Shown in pieces: positions 52,305-61,278 of a stretch of DNA of 64,000 bases. A model generated the notes under the pieces. It was given only the letters and a program-made list of their open reading frames with translations, was not told the origin of the DNA and did no database searches. Numbering within the stretch: the first letter of the stretch is position 1; every line of letters begins with the position of its first letter. Source of the stretch: an uncultured Bacteroidales bacterium (GTDB taxonomy: Bacteria; Bacteroidota; Bacteroidia; Bacteroidales; UBA932); NCBI GenBank assembly GCA_934726455.1, contig CAKVDS010000001.1, positions 98,999-162,998 of the forward strand. Reading direction: 5' to 3'. The translations under genes were made by a program, and so were the position numbers.

Positions 52305-54884
52305 ATGAAGATCGGACGGATACTTTCCATTATGCTCCTTGGTCTTGTGGGCGCCGCAGCAGGTGCGCAGGAAACCGGGGTTGAAGTGGATTATAATCAC
52401 CCCCGCACCTACAGGGTCGGAGGAATCAGCGTTGAAGGCAATACCTACTACCGTGACCAGCAGATCATCTCCCATACCGGTCTGCAGAAAGGGATGGAGG
52501 TGACGGTGCCCGGCGAGACGATGACCAATATAGTCAGGCGCCTGTGGCTTCAGCGCTATTTCGAAGATGTTTCCATCACCATAGACAGCCTCAGCGCCGG
52601 ACGGGATTCCGCTTTCTTCACCATCAGGGTCAAGGAGCGTCCGAGGGTGTCGAGCTGGACCTTTTCCGGTGTGAAGTCCGGTGAGAGGAAGGACATCCAG
52701 GAGAGGGTGAACCTGCGCCGAGGAGGGGAGTTCTCGGAATACGTGGAGAAGACCACCGCAGACATCATAAAGCGCTACTTCGCCGAGAAGGGTTTCCTGC
52801 TCTGCGAGGTCAACGCCGAAGTCACTAAGGACACTGTCATCCGCAACGCCATCAGGGTCAATTTCGCCGTCAACAAAGGTCAGAAGATAAAGGTCCGGGA
52901 CATCAATTTCATCGGCAACGAGCATGTGTCTGACTACAAGCTCGCCCGTTCCATGAAGAAGACAAAGTCCAACAAGTTCTACAACTTCTTCAACAGCAAG
53001 AAATTCAACGAGAAAGAGTACCTCAACGACAAGAAGGGCGCCATCGCCGCTTTCAATGAAGCCGGTTACCGCGACGCCAGGATAGTGCGGGACTCCGTCT
53101 ACTACGTGGCCCCGAACCGTCTGGGCATAGATCTGGTGTTCGACGAGGGGGACAAATATTATTTCCGGGACATAAGCTGGACCGGCAACTCCGTCTACTC
53201 TTCCGACGCCCTCAATCAGGTACTCGCCATCAACAAAGGTGATGTCTACGACAAAGTCACCATGGAGAAGAGGCTCTACGGCGGCGGAAAACAGACTGAC
53301 TATGACGTATCCAAGCTCTATCGTGACAACGGCTATCTGTTCTTCCAGATCAATCCTGTGGAGACAAACATACAGAACGACTCCGTTGATGTGGAGATGC
53401 GTATCTCCGAGGGCAAGCAGGCCACGATCGGCGACATCGTGATCAACGGCAATGATCTCACCAACGAGAAGGTGGTGCGCCGCCAGCTCTTCACCCGTCC
53501 GGGATACCTTTTCAGCCAGAGCGACTTCGAGCGCTCCATCAGGGAGATCGCCTCGCTCGGCCAGTTCGATGCCGAGGCCATAATGCAGCAGGGTACGGGT
53601 TATTCCATAATCCCTAACCAGATGGACAATACTGTGGACCTTATATATAATGTGACGGAGAAGCCTTCTTCGCAGCTTGAGGTCTCAGGCGGATGGGGCG
53701 GAAGGACTTTCGTGGCCACGGTCGGCGTCAGCTTCAACAATTTCTCGACCCAGCGTTTCTTCGACAAGAGCGCGTGGCGTCCGGTACCGCTCGGCGATGC
53801 CCAGAACCTGGCTTTCCGCTTCCAGACCAACGGTACATATTACACGGCCCTCACCGCCAATTTTACCGAGCCATGGCTTTTCGGCAAGAAGCCGACTTCG
53901 CTCAATCTCGGTGCCTACTATACCCGCCAGACCAACTCGTATCTTGCGCTCAACTTCCTGAGCAACGACCGGCAGATGGAGGTGTTCGGCTTCTCCGCCT
54001 CACTCGGTACCCGTCTGAAGTGGCCTGACAGTTATTTCGTGCTGTACAACGGCCTCAACTGGCAGTCTTATAAGTTGACCAATTGGTATTCCGGCTACTT
54101 CATCTTCGATGACGGTATAGCCAACAACATCAACTACTCCCTGAGTCTCGTGCGCAACTCCACAGACCAGCAGATTTATCCGCGTACCGGCTCGGATTTC
54201 TCCTTCTCCCTGCAGCTGACTCCGCCGTTCTCCCTCTTCAGGAAATACGACTACGACAGCGACGGCAACAGATTCTCTGTGGGCAGTTACAAGGACGTCA
54301 ACTACAACAACTGGTCATCAAAGCAGCGCTACAAGTGGATCGAGTACCATAAGTGGAAAGTTTCCGGCGCCACATACACCAAACTTGTCGGGGATCTCGT
54401 CCTGATGACAAGGGCGCAGTTCGGTTATCTCGGCTACTACAACAGGAACTGGGGATATTCTCCATTTGAGGGCTTCCTTCTCGGTGGAGACGGAATGTCC
54501 GGCTACAACACCTACGGCTCAGAGGTGATTTCTCTGCGTGGTTATGAGAACTATTCTCTCACCCCGTACGAGCCGTCCACCTACAATTCTACAGGCTACG
54601 CCTACGCCGGTAATGTCTATGACAAATTCACCGTGGAGTTGCGCTACCCTGTCATCCTCCAGCCGACATCGACCATCTATGTCCTCGGCTTTCTTGAAGG
54701 CGGTAATGCCTGGTCTGACATCAGAAAGTTCAATCCTTTCCAGATCAAACGCAGCGCCGGCGTTGGTGTGCGCATCTTCCTTCCGATGGTCGGACTGCTC
54801 GGCGTGGACTGGGGCTACGGATTCGACACCACGGATTCCAGCAAGCGCAGCCAGTTCCACTTCGTGATCGGACAACAATTTTAA
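52305..54884 (+). CDS. bamA: outer-membrane protein assembly factor BamA
   Basis: BamA is the Omp85 protein that inserts beta barrels into the outer membrane. The 859-residue product has a signal peptide (MLLGLVGAAAGAQ), five POTRA domains (about 35-440; YRVGGISVEGNTYYRDQQII, KVRDINFIGNEHVSDYKLAR, DISWTGNSVYSSDALNQVLA, IGDIVINGNDLTNEKVVRRQ) and a 16-strand barrel ending VIGQQF with terminal Phe. The loop-6 region shows a LRGYENYSLTP motif, close to the conserved VRGF. It is followed 3 bp later by an ompH gene. The ATG at 52305 is preferred to the TTG at 52299. Confidence 0.95.
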   Translation: MKIGRILSIMLLGLVGAAAGAQETGVEVDYNHPRTYRVGGISVEGNTYYRDQQIISHTGLQKGMEVTVPGETMTNIVRRLWLQRYFEDVSITIDSLSAGRDSAFFTIRVKERPRVSSWTFSGVKSGERKDIQERVNLRRGGEFSEYVEKTTADIIKRYFAEKGFLLCEVNAEVTKDTVIRNAIRVNFAVNKGQKIKVRDINFIGNEHVSDYKLARSMKKTKSNKFYNFFNSKKFNEKEYLNDKKGAIAAFNEAGYRDARIVRDSVYYVAPNRLGIDLVFDEGDKYYFRDISWTGNSVYSSDALNQVLAINKGDVYDKVTMEKRLYGGGKQTDYDVSKLYRDNGYLFFQINPVETNIQNDSVDVEMRISEGKQATIGDIVINGNDLTNEKVVRRQLFTRPGYLFSQSDFERSIREIASLGQFDAEAIMQQGTGYSIIPNQMDNTVDLIYNVTEKPSSQLEVSGGWGGRTFVATVGVSFNNFSTQRFFDKSAWRPVPLGDAQNLAFRFQTNGTYYTALTANFTEPWLFGKKPTSLNLGAYYTRQTNSYLALNFLSNDRQMEVFGFSASLGTRLKWPDSYFVLYNGLNWQSYKLTNWYSGYFIFDDGIANNINYSLSLVRNSTDQQIYPRTGSDFSFSLQLTPPFSLFRKYDYDSDGNRFSVGSYKDVNYNNWSSKQRYKWIEYHKWKVSGATYTKLVGDLVLMTRAQFGYLGYYNRNWGYSPFEGFLLGGDGMSGYNTYGSEVISLRGYENYSLTPYEPSTYNSTGYAYAGNVYDKFTVELRYPVILQPTSTIYVLGFLEGGNAWSDIRKFNPFQIKRSAGVGVRIFLPMVGLLGVDWGYGFDTTDSSKRSQFHFVIGQQF

Positions 54885-54887
54885 AGT

Positions 54888-55469
54888 ATGAATTATATGA
54901 AAAAGATTCTTTTGATCGCCGCTTCGGCGCTTGTCGCAATTTCAGCTGCGGCCCAGCCGAAATTTGCCCATGTGAATTTCTCAGAGCTTGTACAACTCAG
55001 CCCGGAGGCCGACAAGGCCCGCGCCACCATGGCTGCCTCAAGCAAAGAGGCCCAGGAGACATATCAGGCTATGGTTGAGGAGTTCAACACCAAGTGGAGT
55101 CAATATGAGGCCAAGGCCAATACTTGGACTGCCGCGATCAAGGCCAGCAAGGAAAAAGAAATCCAGGAGATCCAGCAGCGCATACAGGAGTTCGGACAGA
55201 CAGTCGATGCCGAGCTTCAGCAGCAGCAGCAGACCTTGATGGCCCCTATCGTCAAGAAGGCCCAGGACACTGTCAAGGAGCTCGCCAAGCAGGGCGGATA
55301 TGTCTATGTGTTCGATGTCGGCTCGCTGATGTATTACGATGAGGCTCAGAGCACAGACCTTACTCCTCTTGCACGCAAGGCTCTCGGCATTGCCGATGAC
55401 CGCACTCTTGAGTCACTTCAGGCAGAACTTCAGGCCCAGCAGCAGGCTCAGACTCCAGCTGCAAACTAG
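54888..55469 (+). CDS. periplasmic chaperone, OmpH/Skp family
   Basis: A 193-residue protein with a cleavable signal peptide (MKKILLIAASALVAISAAAQ; start at 54888 or 54897). The mature protein has the Skp-like strand KFAHVNFSELVQLSPEADKA, long helices (EKEIQEIQQRIQEFGQTVDA, QQQQQTLMAPIVKKAQDTVK) and the closing YVYVFDVGSLMYYDEA. It probably keeps outer-membrane proteins soluble on the way to BamA; the gene lies 3 bp after bamA. The C-terminus is Gln/Ala-rich. Confidence 0.92.
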   Translation: MNYMKKILLIAASALVAISAAAQPKFAHVNFSELVQLSPEADKARATMAASSKEAQETYQAMVEEFNTKWSQYEAKANTWTAAIKASKEKEIQEIQQRIQEFGQTVDAELQQQQQTLMAPIVKKAQDTVKELAKQGGYVYVFDVGSLMYYDEAQSTDLTPLARKALGIADDRTLESLQAELQAQQQAQTPAAN

Positions 55470-55486
55470 CGAGACCACATTTTATC

Positions 55487-55516
55487 GGCCCTGCCCCAAG
55501 GGAGGCGGGGCCTTTT
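55487..55516 (+). terminator. terminator after ompH
   Basis: Arms GGCCCTGCC (55487-55495) and GGCGGGGCC (55504-55512), one mismatch, followed by TTTT. Confidence 0.85.
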
Positions 55517-55546
55517 GCACTGAAACTACACCAATTAACTTTTGTA

Positions 55547-57385
55547 ATGCAACATAAAATCATTGACGCCAAAGATGTGGTGATCAGATTTGCTGGAGAT
55601 TCGGGTGATGGAATGCAACTCACCGGATCTCTTTTTGCAGATATGTCAGCCATCTATGGCAATGGACTATCGACCTTCCCGGACTATCCCGCCGAGATCC
55701 GCGCGCCTCACGGCACCGTTTCCGGCGTGTCCGGTTTCCAGATCCACATCGGCTGCTCCAAGGTATCCACGCCGGGGGATTTCTGTGATCTGCTCGTGGC
55801 CATGAACCCGGCGGCGCTCAAGACCAACGCCAAGTGGTGCAAGCGCCATGCGATGATTCTGGTGGACCAGGATGCCTTTGATCAGGCGGGCATGGAGAAG
55901 GCCGGTTTCACTACCGACGACCCGTTCCGGGAACTCGGGGTAGAGGACAGGACCATCATCGCGGCACCCATAACGACCCTCACCCACGAGAGCCTCAAAG
56001 ACAGCGGCATGGACAACAAGGCCATTCTTAAGTGCAAGAACATGTTCACCCTCGGCATGGCCTGCTTCATCTACAACCGTCCGCTTGACTACATTTTCAC
56101 CTATCTTGAGAAGAAGTTCTCCAAGAAGCATCCGGAGGTCATAGGGCCGAACAAGAAAGTCCTCAAAGACGGCTTCAACTATGCTGCCAACCTCCAGATA
56201 ATCGCCAACACCTACACTGTGGAGCCGGTGAAGAACCTCGCCAAGGGCACATATCGCAACATCACCGGCAACCAGGCTACAGCCTGGGGTCTTCTGGCCG
56301 CCTCCGAGAAGTCCGGACTGCCGCTTTTCTGCGGTTCTTATCCTATCACGCCGGCCACGGCCATCCTTGAGGAACTCGCGATCCATAAGAGCCTTGGCGC
56401 CAAGACATTGCAGGCGGAGGACGAGATTGCCGGAATCTGTACTGCCATCGGTGCCTCTTTCGCGGGTAACCTTGCGGTGACCACCACTTCCGGCCCGGGA
56501 CTTTCTCTGAAGTCGGAAGCCATGGGGCTTGCCGTGATGGCCGAGCTCCCTCTTGTGGTCATCGATGTCCAGAGAGGCGGCCCTTCCACAGGGCTTCCTA
56601 CCAAGACTGAGCAGTCCGACCTCAACCAGGCTCTCTACGGGCGCAACGGAGAGTGCCCGATGGCGGTGATCGCCGCCCATTCCCCGGCCCACTGTTTCGA
56701 TGCCGCATTCTACGCGGCCAAGATAGCCCTTGAGCACATGACTCCTGTCCTGCTGCTTTCCGAGGGATTCCTTGGCAACGGCTCTGAGCCTTGGCGGATA
56801 CCGTCCATGAAAGATTACCCTGAGATCCGCCCGCCGTTTGTGCAGGGCATTCTCAAGGAAGGGGAGAAGTTCCATCCGTTCAAGCGCGATCCCGAGACTC
56901 TCGTACGCCGCTGGGCGATTCCGGGGCAGAAAGGGCTGGAACACCGCGTCGGCGGACTTGAGAAGAACCATGACGGAGTCCTGTCCACGGATCCGCTCAA
57001 CCATGCGACCATGGTCGCTGAGCGGGCTGAGAAAGTCGCCCGTATAGCCAGAAACATACCGCAGCTGAGCATCCTCCACGGGCCGGAGCAGGGCAAGCTC
57101 CTTGTCGTCGGATGGGGCGGCACATACGGGCATATCTGGTCGGCTGTGCATGAGATGGAAAATGTCTCTTATGTCCACTTCGATTACATAAACCCGCTCC
57201 CGTCAAACACGGGCAAGGTTCTGGACTCGTTTGAGAAGATACTTGTCTGCGAGCTCAACAGCGGGCAGTTCGCTGATTATCTGCGGGCGAAATTCCCTCA
57301 TCTGGAGATTCATAAGTTCAACAAGATACAGGGCCAGCCGTTCCTGGTGAGCGAACTGGAGGAAGCGATCAAGAAAGAGTTGTAA
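55547..57385 (+). CDS. korA: 2-oxoglutarate:ferredoxin oxidoreductase, fused gamma-alpha subunit
   Basis: KorA and KorB oxidatively decarboxylate a 2-oxoacid, most likely 2-oxoglutarate, to the acyl-CoA and reduce ferredoxin; in anaerobes the reaction can also run towards carboxylation. The 612-residue protein starts with the gamma domain (VIRFAGDSGDGMQLTGSLFA, to about 190) and continues with the alpha domain (GNQATAWGLLAASEKSGLPL, YPITPATAILEELA, TTTSGPGLSLKSEAMGLAVM, DVQRGGPSTGLPTKTEQSDL) and a C-terminal transketolase-like part. Substrate assignment rests on the two-subunit layout and the gdhA neighbour. The start lies beside a TAACTTTTG box (one base off consensus). Confidence 0.9.
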   Translation: MQHKIIDAKDVVIRFAGDSGDGMQLTGSLFADMSAIYGNGLSTFPDYPAEIRAPHGTVSGVSGFQIHIGCSKVSTPGDFCDLLVAMNPAALKTNAKWCKRHAMILVDQDAFDQAGMEKAGFTTDDPFRELGVEDRTIIAAPITTLTHESLKDSGMDNKAILKCKNMFTLGMACFIYNRPLDYIFTYLEKKFSKKHPEVIGPNKKVLKDGFNYAANLQIIANTYTVEPVKNLAKGTYRNITGNQATAWGLLAASEKSGLPLFCGSYPITPATAILEELAIHKSLGAKTLQAEDEIAGICTAIGASFAGNLAVTTTSGPGLSLKSEAMGLAVMAELPLVVIDVQRGGPSTGLPTKTEQSDLNQALYGRNGECPMAVIAAHSPAHCFDAAFYAAKIALEHMTPVLLLSEGFLGNGSEPWRIPSMKDYPEIRPPFVQGILKEGEKFHPFKRDPETLVRRWAIPGQKGLEHRVGGLEKNHDGVLSTDPLNHATMVAERAEKVARIARNIPQLSILHGPEQGKLLVVGWGGTYGHIWSAVHEMENVSYVHFDYINPLPSNTGKVLDSFEKILVCELNSGQFADYLRAKFPHLEIHKFNKIQGQPFLVSELEEAIKKEL

Positions 57386-57389
57386 GACT

Positions 57390-58409
57390 ATGGCTACATT
57401 GACATTCAAAGACTTCAAAAGTGACCAGGAGGTGCGCTGGTGCCCGGGATGCGGTGACCATGCAGTGCTCGCAGCTCTGCAGAGGGCTCTTCCGAAGGTG
57501 AGCCAGGCTCTCAACTATGACAAGGAGAGGTATGTCGTGGTGTCCGGCATCGGGTGCTCGTCCCGCCTCCCTTATTATATGGACACCTACGGTTTCCACA
57601 GCATACATGGCCGCGCTACGGCCATCTCCACCGGCATCAAGGTGGCAAACCCGTGGCTGACCGTATGGCAGGCCTGCGGCGACGGTGATGCGCTGGCCAT
57701 AGGAGGCAACCATTTCATCCATGCCATCCGCCGCAATATCGACATCAACATCATCCTCTTCAACAACCAGATCTACGGTCTCACCAAGGGGCAGTACTCT
57801 CCGACTTCCAAGTTCGGTGCGATCACCAAGACTTCGCCTTATGGCACCGTGGAGCATCCGTTCAACCCTGGAGCCCTGGTGCTTGGCGCCAAGGGAACTT
57901 TCTTCGCGCGTTCTCTGGACGTGGAACTGAAGCTCAACGAGGAGATCATGACGGCCGCAGCCCTGCACGACGGCTGTTCCGTGATGGAGATGCTCACCAA
58001 CTGCGTGATATTCAATGACGGTGCCCACAAGGATCTCTCAGATCCGGCCGTCAAGGCCGACCACACCATAGTCCTCAGGCAGGGCGAGCGCATGATTTTC
58101 GGCAAGAACCGTGACAAGGGCCTCATCTATGACGGCAAGAAGATACGCGCCGTACACATAGGCGAGGGCGGATTCACGGAGGAGGACATCCTCATCCATG
58201 ATGCCCATACCGACAACATCGGCATACACATGGCGCTTGCCGAGATGAAGGGCCCCGACTATCCTGTGGCTCTCGGCGTCATCCGCGATGTCAAGGACAT
58301 CACATACGATGACGGGGTGCGTGACCAGGTCAAGGAAGTTATGATGAAATCACAGATACACTGTGTAGATGACCTCCTGCACAGCGGTTCAACATGGGAG
58401 GTCGAATAA
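57390..58409 (+). CDS. korB: 2-oxoglutarate:ferredoxin oxidoreductase subunit beta
   Basis: The TPP-binding subunit, 339 residues. It has the iron-sulfur cysteines in VRWCPGCGDHAVLAAL and SGIGCSSRLPYY, and the TPP/Mg motif ACGDGDALAIGGNHFIHAIR...NIILFNNQIYGLTKGQYS. The GAKGTFFARS and FNDGAHKDLSDPAVKADHTI segments are characteristic of KorB rather than of pyruvate oxidoreductase. It begins 4 bp after korA. Confidence 0.92.
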   Translation: MATLTFKDFKSDQEVRWCPGCGDHAVLAALQRALPKVSQALNYDKERYVVVSGIGCSSRLPYYMDTYGFHSIHGRATAISTGIKVANPWLTVWQACGDGDALAIGGNHFIHAIRRNIDINIILFNNQIYGLTKGQYSPTSKFGAITKTSPYGTVEHPFNPGALVLGAKGTFFARSLDVELKLNEEIMTAAALHDGCSVMEMLTNCVIFNDGAHKDLSDPAVKADHTIVLRQGERMIFGKNRDKGLIYDGKKIRAVHIGEGGFTEEDILIHDAHTDNIGIHMALAEMKGPDYPVALGVIRDVKDITYDDGVRDQVKEVMMKSQIHCVDDLLHSGSTWEVE

Positions 58410-58427
58410 CCACATTACACACTAACA

Positions 58428-59771
58428 ATGAAGACAAAGGACATTATGGCCCGTCTCCAGGCCAAGTACCCGGGAGAGAACGAGTATCTCCAGGCGGTAC
58501 AGGAGGTTTTGGAATCCATCGAGGATGTCTACAACCAGCATCCTGAATTCGAGAGGGCCAGGATAGTCGAGAGGATGGTGGAGCCTGACCGTATCTTCAC
58601 ATTCCGCGTCACCTGGGTGGACGACCGCGGAGAGGTGCAGACCAACACGGGCTACCGCATCCAGTTCAACAGCGCCATCGGACCTTACAAGGGCGGTCTG
58701 CGTTTCCACAAGGCCGTCTCCCCGTCAATGCTGAAGTTCCTCGGATTTGAGCAGACGTTCAAGAACGCCCTGACGACCCTGCCTATGGGCGGTGCCAAGG
58801 GCGGCTCGGACTTCGATCCTACCGGCAAGTCCAACGAGGAGATCATGCGTTTCTGCCAGGCTTTCATGCTTGAGCTCTGGAACTGCATCGGCCCGGATCA
58901 GGACATACCTGCCGGCGACGTGGGAGTGGGTGGACGTGAGATCGGCTATCTCTATGGCATGTACAAGAAACTTGCCCGCCAGTACAACACAGGAGTGCTT
59001 ACCGGCAAGGGAGCCACATGGGGCGGCTCGATACTCCGTCCGGAGGCCACGGGATATGGTGCGCTGTACTTTACCCACTATCTTCTTGAGAAGGCCGGCA
59101 AGGAGTTGAAAGGCTGCAAGATAGCTGTTTCGGGCTTCGGCAACGTGGCTTGGGGAGCCTGCAAGAAGGCTCTTGAGCTCGGGGCCAAGGTGGTGGCCAT
59201 CTCAGGTCCGGACGGAGTCTGCGAGATTCCTGAAGGCATCACCCCTGAGATGATCGACTATATGCTCGTGATGCGCGCCTCCAACCGCAACATGGTGGAG
59301 GACATGGCAACGAAATTCCCTGACAAGGCGCATTTTACCGCAGGCAAGAAAGCCTGGAGCGTCAAATGCGACATAGCCCTGCCTTGCGCTTTCCAGAACG
59401 AGCTTTCCGAGGATGACGCCAAGGAACTTGTAGCCAACGGCACATGGTGCTGCTGCGAGGTTTCCAATATGGGCTGCCAGCCGGGAGCGATCCACTACTT
59501 CCAGCATCACGGCATCCTCTTCGCCCCTGGAAAGGCCGTCAACGCCGGAGGTGTTGCCACTTCCGGTCTTGAGATGACCCAGAACGCATCGCATATCAGC
59601 TGGAGCGGGAAGGAGGTTGATGACAAACTGCATTTCATCATGAAGTCCATCCACGAGGCCTGCGTCAAGTACGGTACTCAGCCGGACGGCAGCGTGGACT
59701 ACGTGAAGGGAGCCAACATCGCCGGCTTCATGAAAGTCGCCACCGCCATGCTGGAGCAGGGCATCATCTGA
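58428..59771 (+). CDS. gdhA: NADP-type glutamate dehydrogenase
   Basis: GdhA interconverts 2-oxoglutarate plus ammonia and glutamate. The 447-residue protein is of the hexameric small-subunit class: GPYKGGLRFHKAVSPSMLKF, TTLPMGGAKGGSDFDPTGKS with the catalytic lysine region, PAGDVGVGGREIGYLYGMYK, and the dinucleotide-binding AVSGFGNVAWGACKKALELG. The gene lies 18 bp after korB; together they connect the 2-oxoglutarate pool with nitrogen assimilation. A terminator follows. Confidence 0.95.
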   Translation: MKTKDIMARLQAKYPGENEYLQAVQEVLESIEDVYNQHPEFERARIVERMVEPDRIFTFRVTWVDDRGEVQTNTGYRIQFNSAIGPYKGGLRFHKAVSPSMLKFLGFEQTFKNALTTLPMGGAKGGSDFDPTGKSNEEIMRFCQAFMLELWNCIGPDQDIPAGDVGVGGREIGYLYGMYKKLARQYNTGVLTGKGATWGGSILRPEATGYGALYFTHYLLEKAGKELKGCKIAVSGFGNVAWGACKKALELGAKVVAISGPDGVCEIPEGITPEMIDYMLVMRASNRNMVEDMATKFPDKAHFTAGKKAWSVKCDIALPCAFQNELSEDDAKELVANGTWCCCEVSNMGCQPGAIHYFQHHGILFAPGKAVNAGGVATSGLEMTQNASHISWSGKEVDDKLHFIMKSIHEACVKYGTQPDGSVDYVKGANIAGFMKVATAMLEQGII

Positions 59772-59795
59772 TGACGGTTTTTATCGCTTGACATC

Positions 59796-59825
59796 GGGGC
59801 TGGCCGCAAGGTCAGCCCCTTTTTA
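59796..59825 (+). terminator. terminator after gdhA
   Basis: Arms GGGGCTGGCC (59796-59805) and GGTCAGCCCC (59810-59819) with one G-U pair and GCAA loop, followed by five T. Confidence 0.88.
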
Positions 59826-59838
59826 ATGCTAGAATGGA

Positions 59839-61158
59839 CTACATGTCATCCATAGACAGTCCTTTGTAGGAGATTTTATATCCCTTGAATTCGCCAGTGG
59901 CACGCAGGAAGGCAGCAGCCTTATTCTCCAGCACTTTCATGTCAATGTTGTCAGCCTTGCGCTTTACCTCGAAAAACGTGGCTTCTTCGTCTAGTTCGTT
60001 CTCGGCCACAATGTCGATCTCATTCTCTCCCTTGCGGTCCCACCATCCGCCGATGCGTGTGTAGGCTTGACGTCCAATCAGCACATGCCTGAAATAGCGC
60101 TCGAGCATCAGGCCGCTGAACGTCTCGTAGTCCCTGTTTATAATCGTCTTCATGCTCTCGTAGTTCTCTATCTCCAGCATATAGCTATATTTATAGATGA
60201 AGCGGAACCAGAATGTGAAGAAGTTGTCCTCTATCGTATAGCGGACATTTTTGGTGGAACTCTTTTCGAATAGGGGCTGTCTCTTGGTGATGACCTCGTA
60301 CTCGTTTTCCAGCTTGGTCAGGTATCCACCGATTTCCCTGCCTACCACGTTTTCTATTTCCGAACGGGAGCTCTTGCCTCTCGCTATGGCTGACAGGATC
60401 GAGAAATAGACCCCGTAATCCTTGCCGAACTCCTCGATAAGTATAGCCTTACCTTCTCCCAGAAAGATGGAATCGGCCTTTATGATGTGGTCAAGCATGG
60501 CTGACTTGGTCGTTGCCCCGGCATCCACAAGCAACTGCACATACTTGGCCACACCGCCTGTGAATGAAAACAGGGCTAGCAGATCTTCCGTCGTGTGTTC
60601 CGGATGGTATTCCATGAGGATTTCCTTCAGCACCGCTGGAGTGAACGGACGCACGGTCATAAAACGGGTCTGCCTGTTATACAGGGGTTCTTTCTGGTCC
60701 TTGAATATCTTTGTCATCATGGAGTATATTGAGCCGCAGACGACAAGGTTCATGCGGGCTTTCGGGCTGTATATGTCCCAGATGCGCTGCATGTCGCTGT
60801 ATACTGACTTATTCACGCGGAAGAACTCCTGAAACTCGTCAATGAACAGCGTGATGGGACGTTCCATGGAAAGTTTCATCAGAAACTCGAACACATCGGT
60901 GAAATGCTCCGCCCGTCCCATTGCGGGAATTCCCAATTTGCTCTCTATTTCAACCCGGTAATCTTCGCACAAGTCCCCTTCGGCCTTGCGTGCTACAAAG
61001 AAATAAAGGATAGGTTCGTCCTCGTATGCCTTCCATACGAGGTATGTCTTGCCGATGCGTCGCCGTCCCGTCACTACCGTGAACTGGGCGTTGTCTTTTG
61101 ACATCCTGCGAATCTCGCGCAGGGATGCTATTTCTTCTGTCCTGTCAAAAAATCTCAT
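59839..61158 (-). CDS. AAA+ ATPase with C-terminal nuclease-like domain
   Basis: The 439-residue protein starts at the ATG at 61158 (MRFFDRTEEIASLREIRRMS). Walker A is VVTGRRRIGKTY (about 29-39), Walker B ITLFIDEFQEFF, sensor VVCGSIYSMMT. A winged-helix region (SRSEIENVVGREIGGYLTKL) is followed by a C-terminal domain with NEIDIVAENELDEE and FFEVKRK, the PD-(D/E)XK pair. It is a DUF234-like relative of the ATPase at 8932 but a different subtype. No partner gene is adjacent. A perfect palindrome lies between its promoter box and its start codon, and a decayed ATPase gene lies just beyond. Confidence 0.85.
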   Translation of the reverse strand: MRFFDRTEEIASLREIRRMSKDNAQFTVVTGRRRIGKTYLVWKAYEDEPILYFFVARKAEGDLCEDYRVEIESKLGIPAMGRAEHFTDVFEFLMKLSMERPITLFIDEFQEFFRVNKSVYSDMQRIWDIYSPKARMNLVVCGSIYSMMTKIFKDQKEPLYNRQTRFMTVRPFTPAVLKEILMEYHPEHTTEDLLALFSFTGGVAKYVQLLVDAGATTKSAMLDHIIKADSIFLGEGKAILIEEFGKDYGVYFSILSAIARGKSSRSEIENVVGREIGGYLTKLENEYEVITKRQPLFEKSSTKNVRYTIEDNFFTFWFRFIYKYSYMLEIENYESMKTIINRDYETFSGLMLERYFRHVLIGRQAYTRIGGWWDRKGENEIDIVAENELDEEATFFEVKRKADNIDMKVLENKAAAFLRATGEFKGYKISYKGLSMDDM

Positions 61159-61178
61159 ATCCTGAATACTTTCATGCT

Positions 61179-61210
61179 GTCATTTCCGAAATAATCATTT
61201 CGGAAATGAC
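61179..61210. promoter_or_regulatory. perfect palindrome in the leader of the ATPase gene
   Basis: GTCATTTCCGAAAT (61179-61192) and its exact complement (61197-61210) flank the 4-bp centre AATC. It sits 20 bp upstream of the ATG at 61158 and directly downstream of the -7 box at 61231-61224, where a repressor would block transcription; it could equally form an RNA hairpin. Confidence 0.75.
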
Positions 61211-61223
61211 GGTTTCGCTACTG

Positions 61224-61231
61224 CAAAGATA
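61224..61231 (-). promoter_or_regulatory. -7 promoter box of the third ATPase gene
   Basis: TATCTTTG on the minus strand, 65 bp before the ATG and immediately before the palindrome. A -33 element is not clear. Confidence 0.5.
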
Positions 61232-61278
61232 ATGAGTTTTCCACAAACAGGCAGAACGTCTGCGCCATGTTCTTCTGC

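Noticed and set aside
55667..57178. Long open frame of 503 codons on the minus strand
   Set aside because: It lies entirely opposite korA; such antisense frames arise from GC-rich codon use and the product has no recognisable domain.
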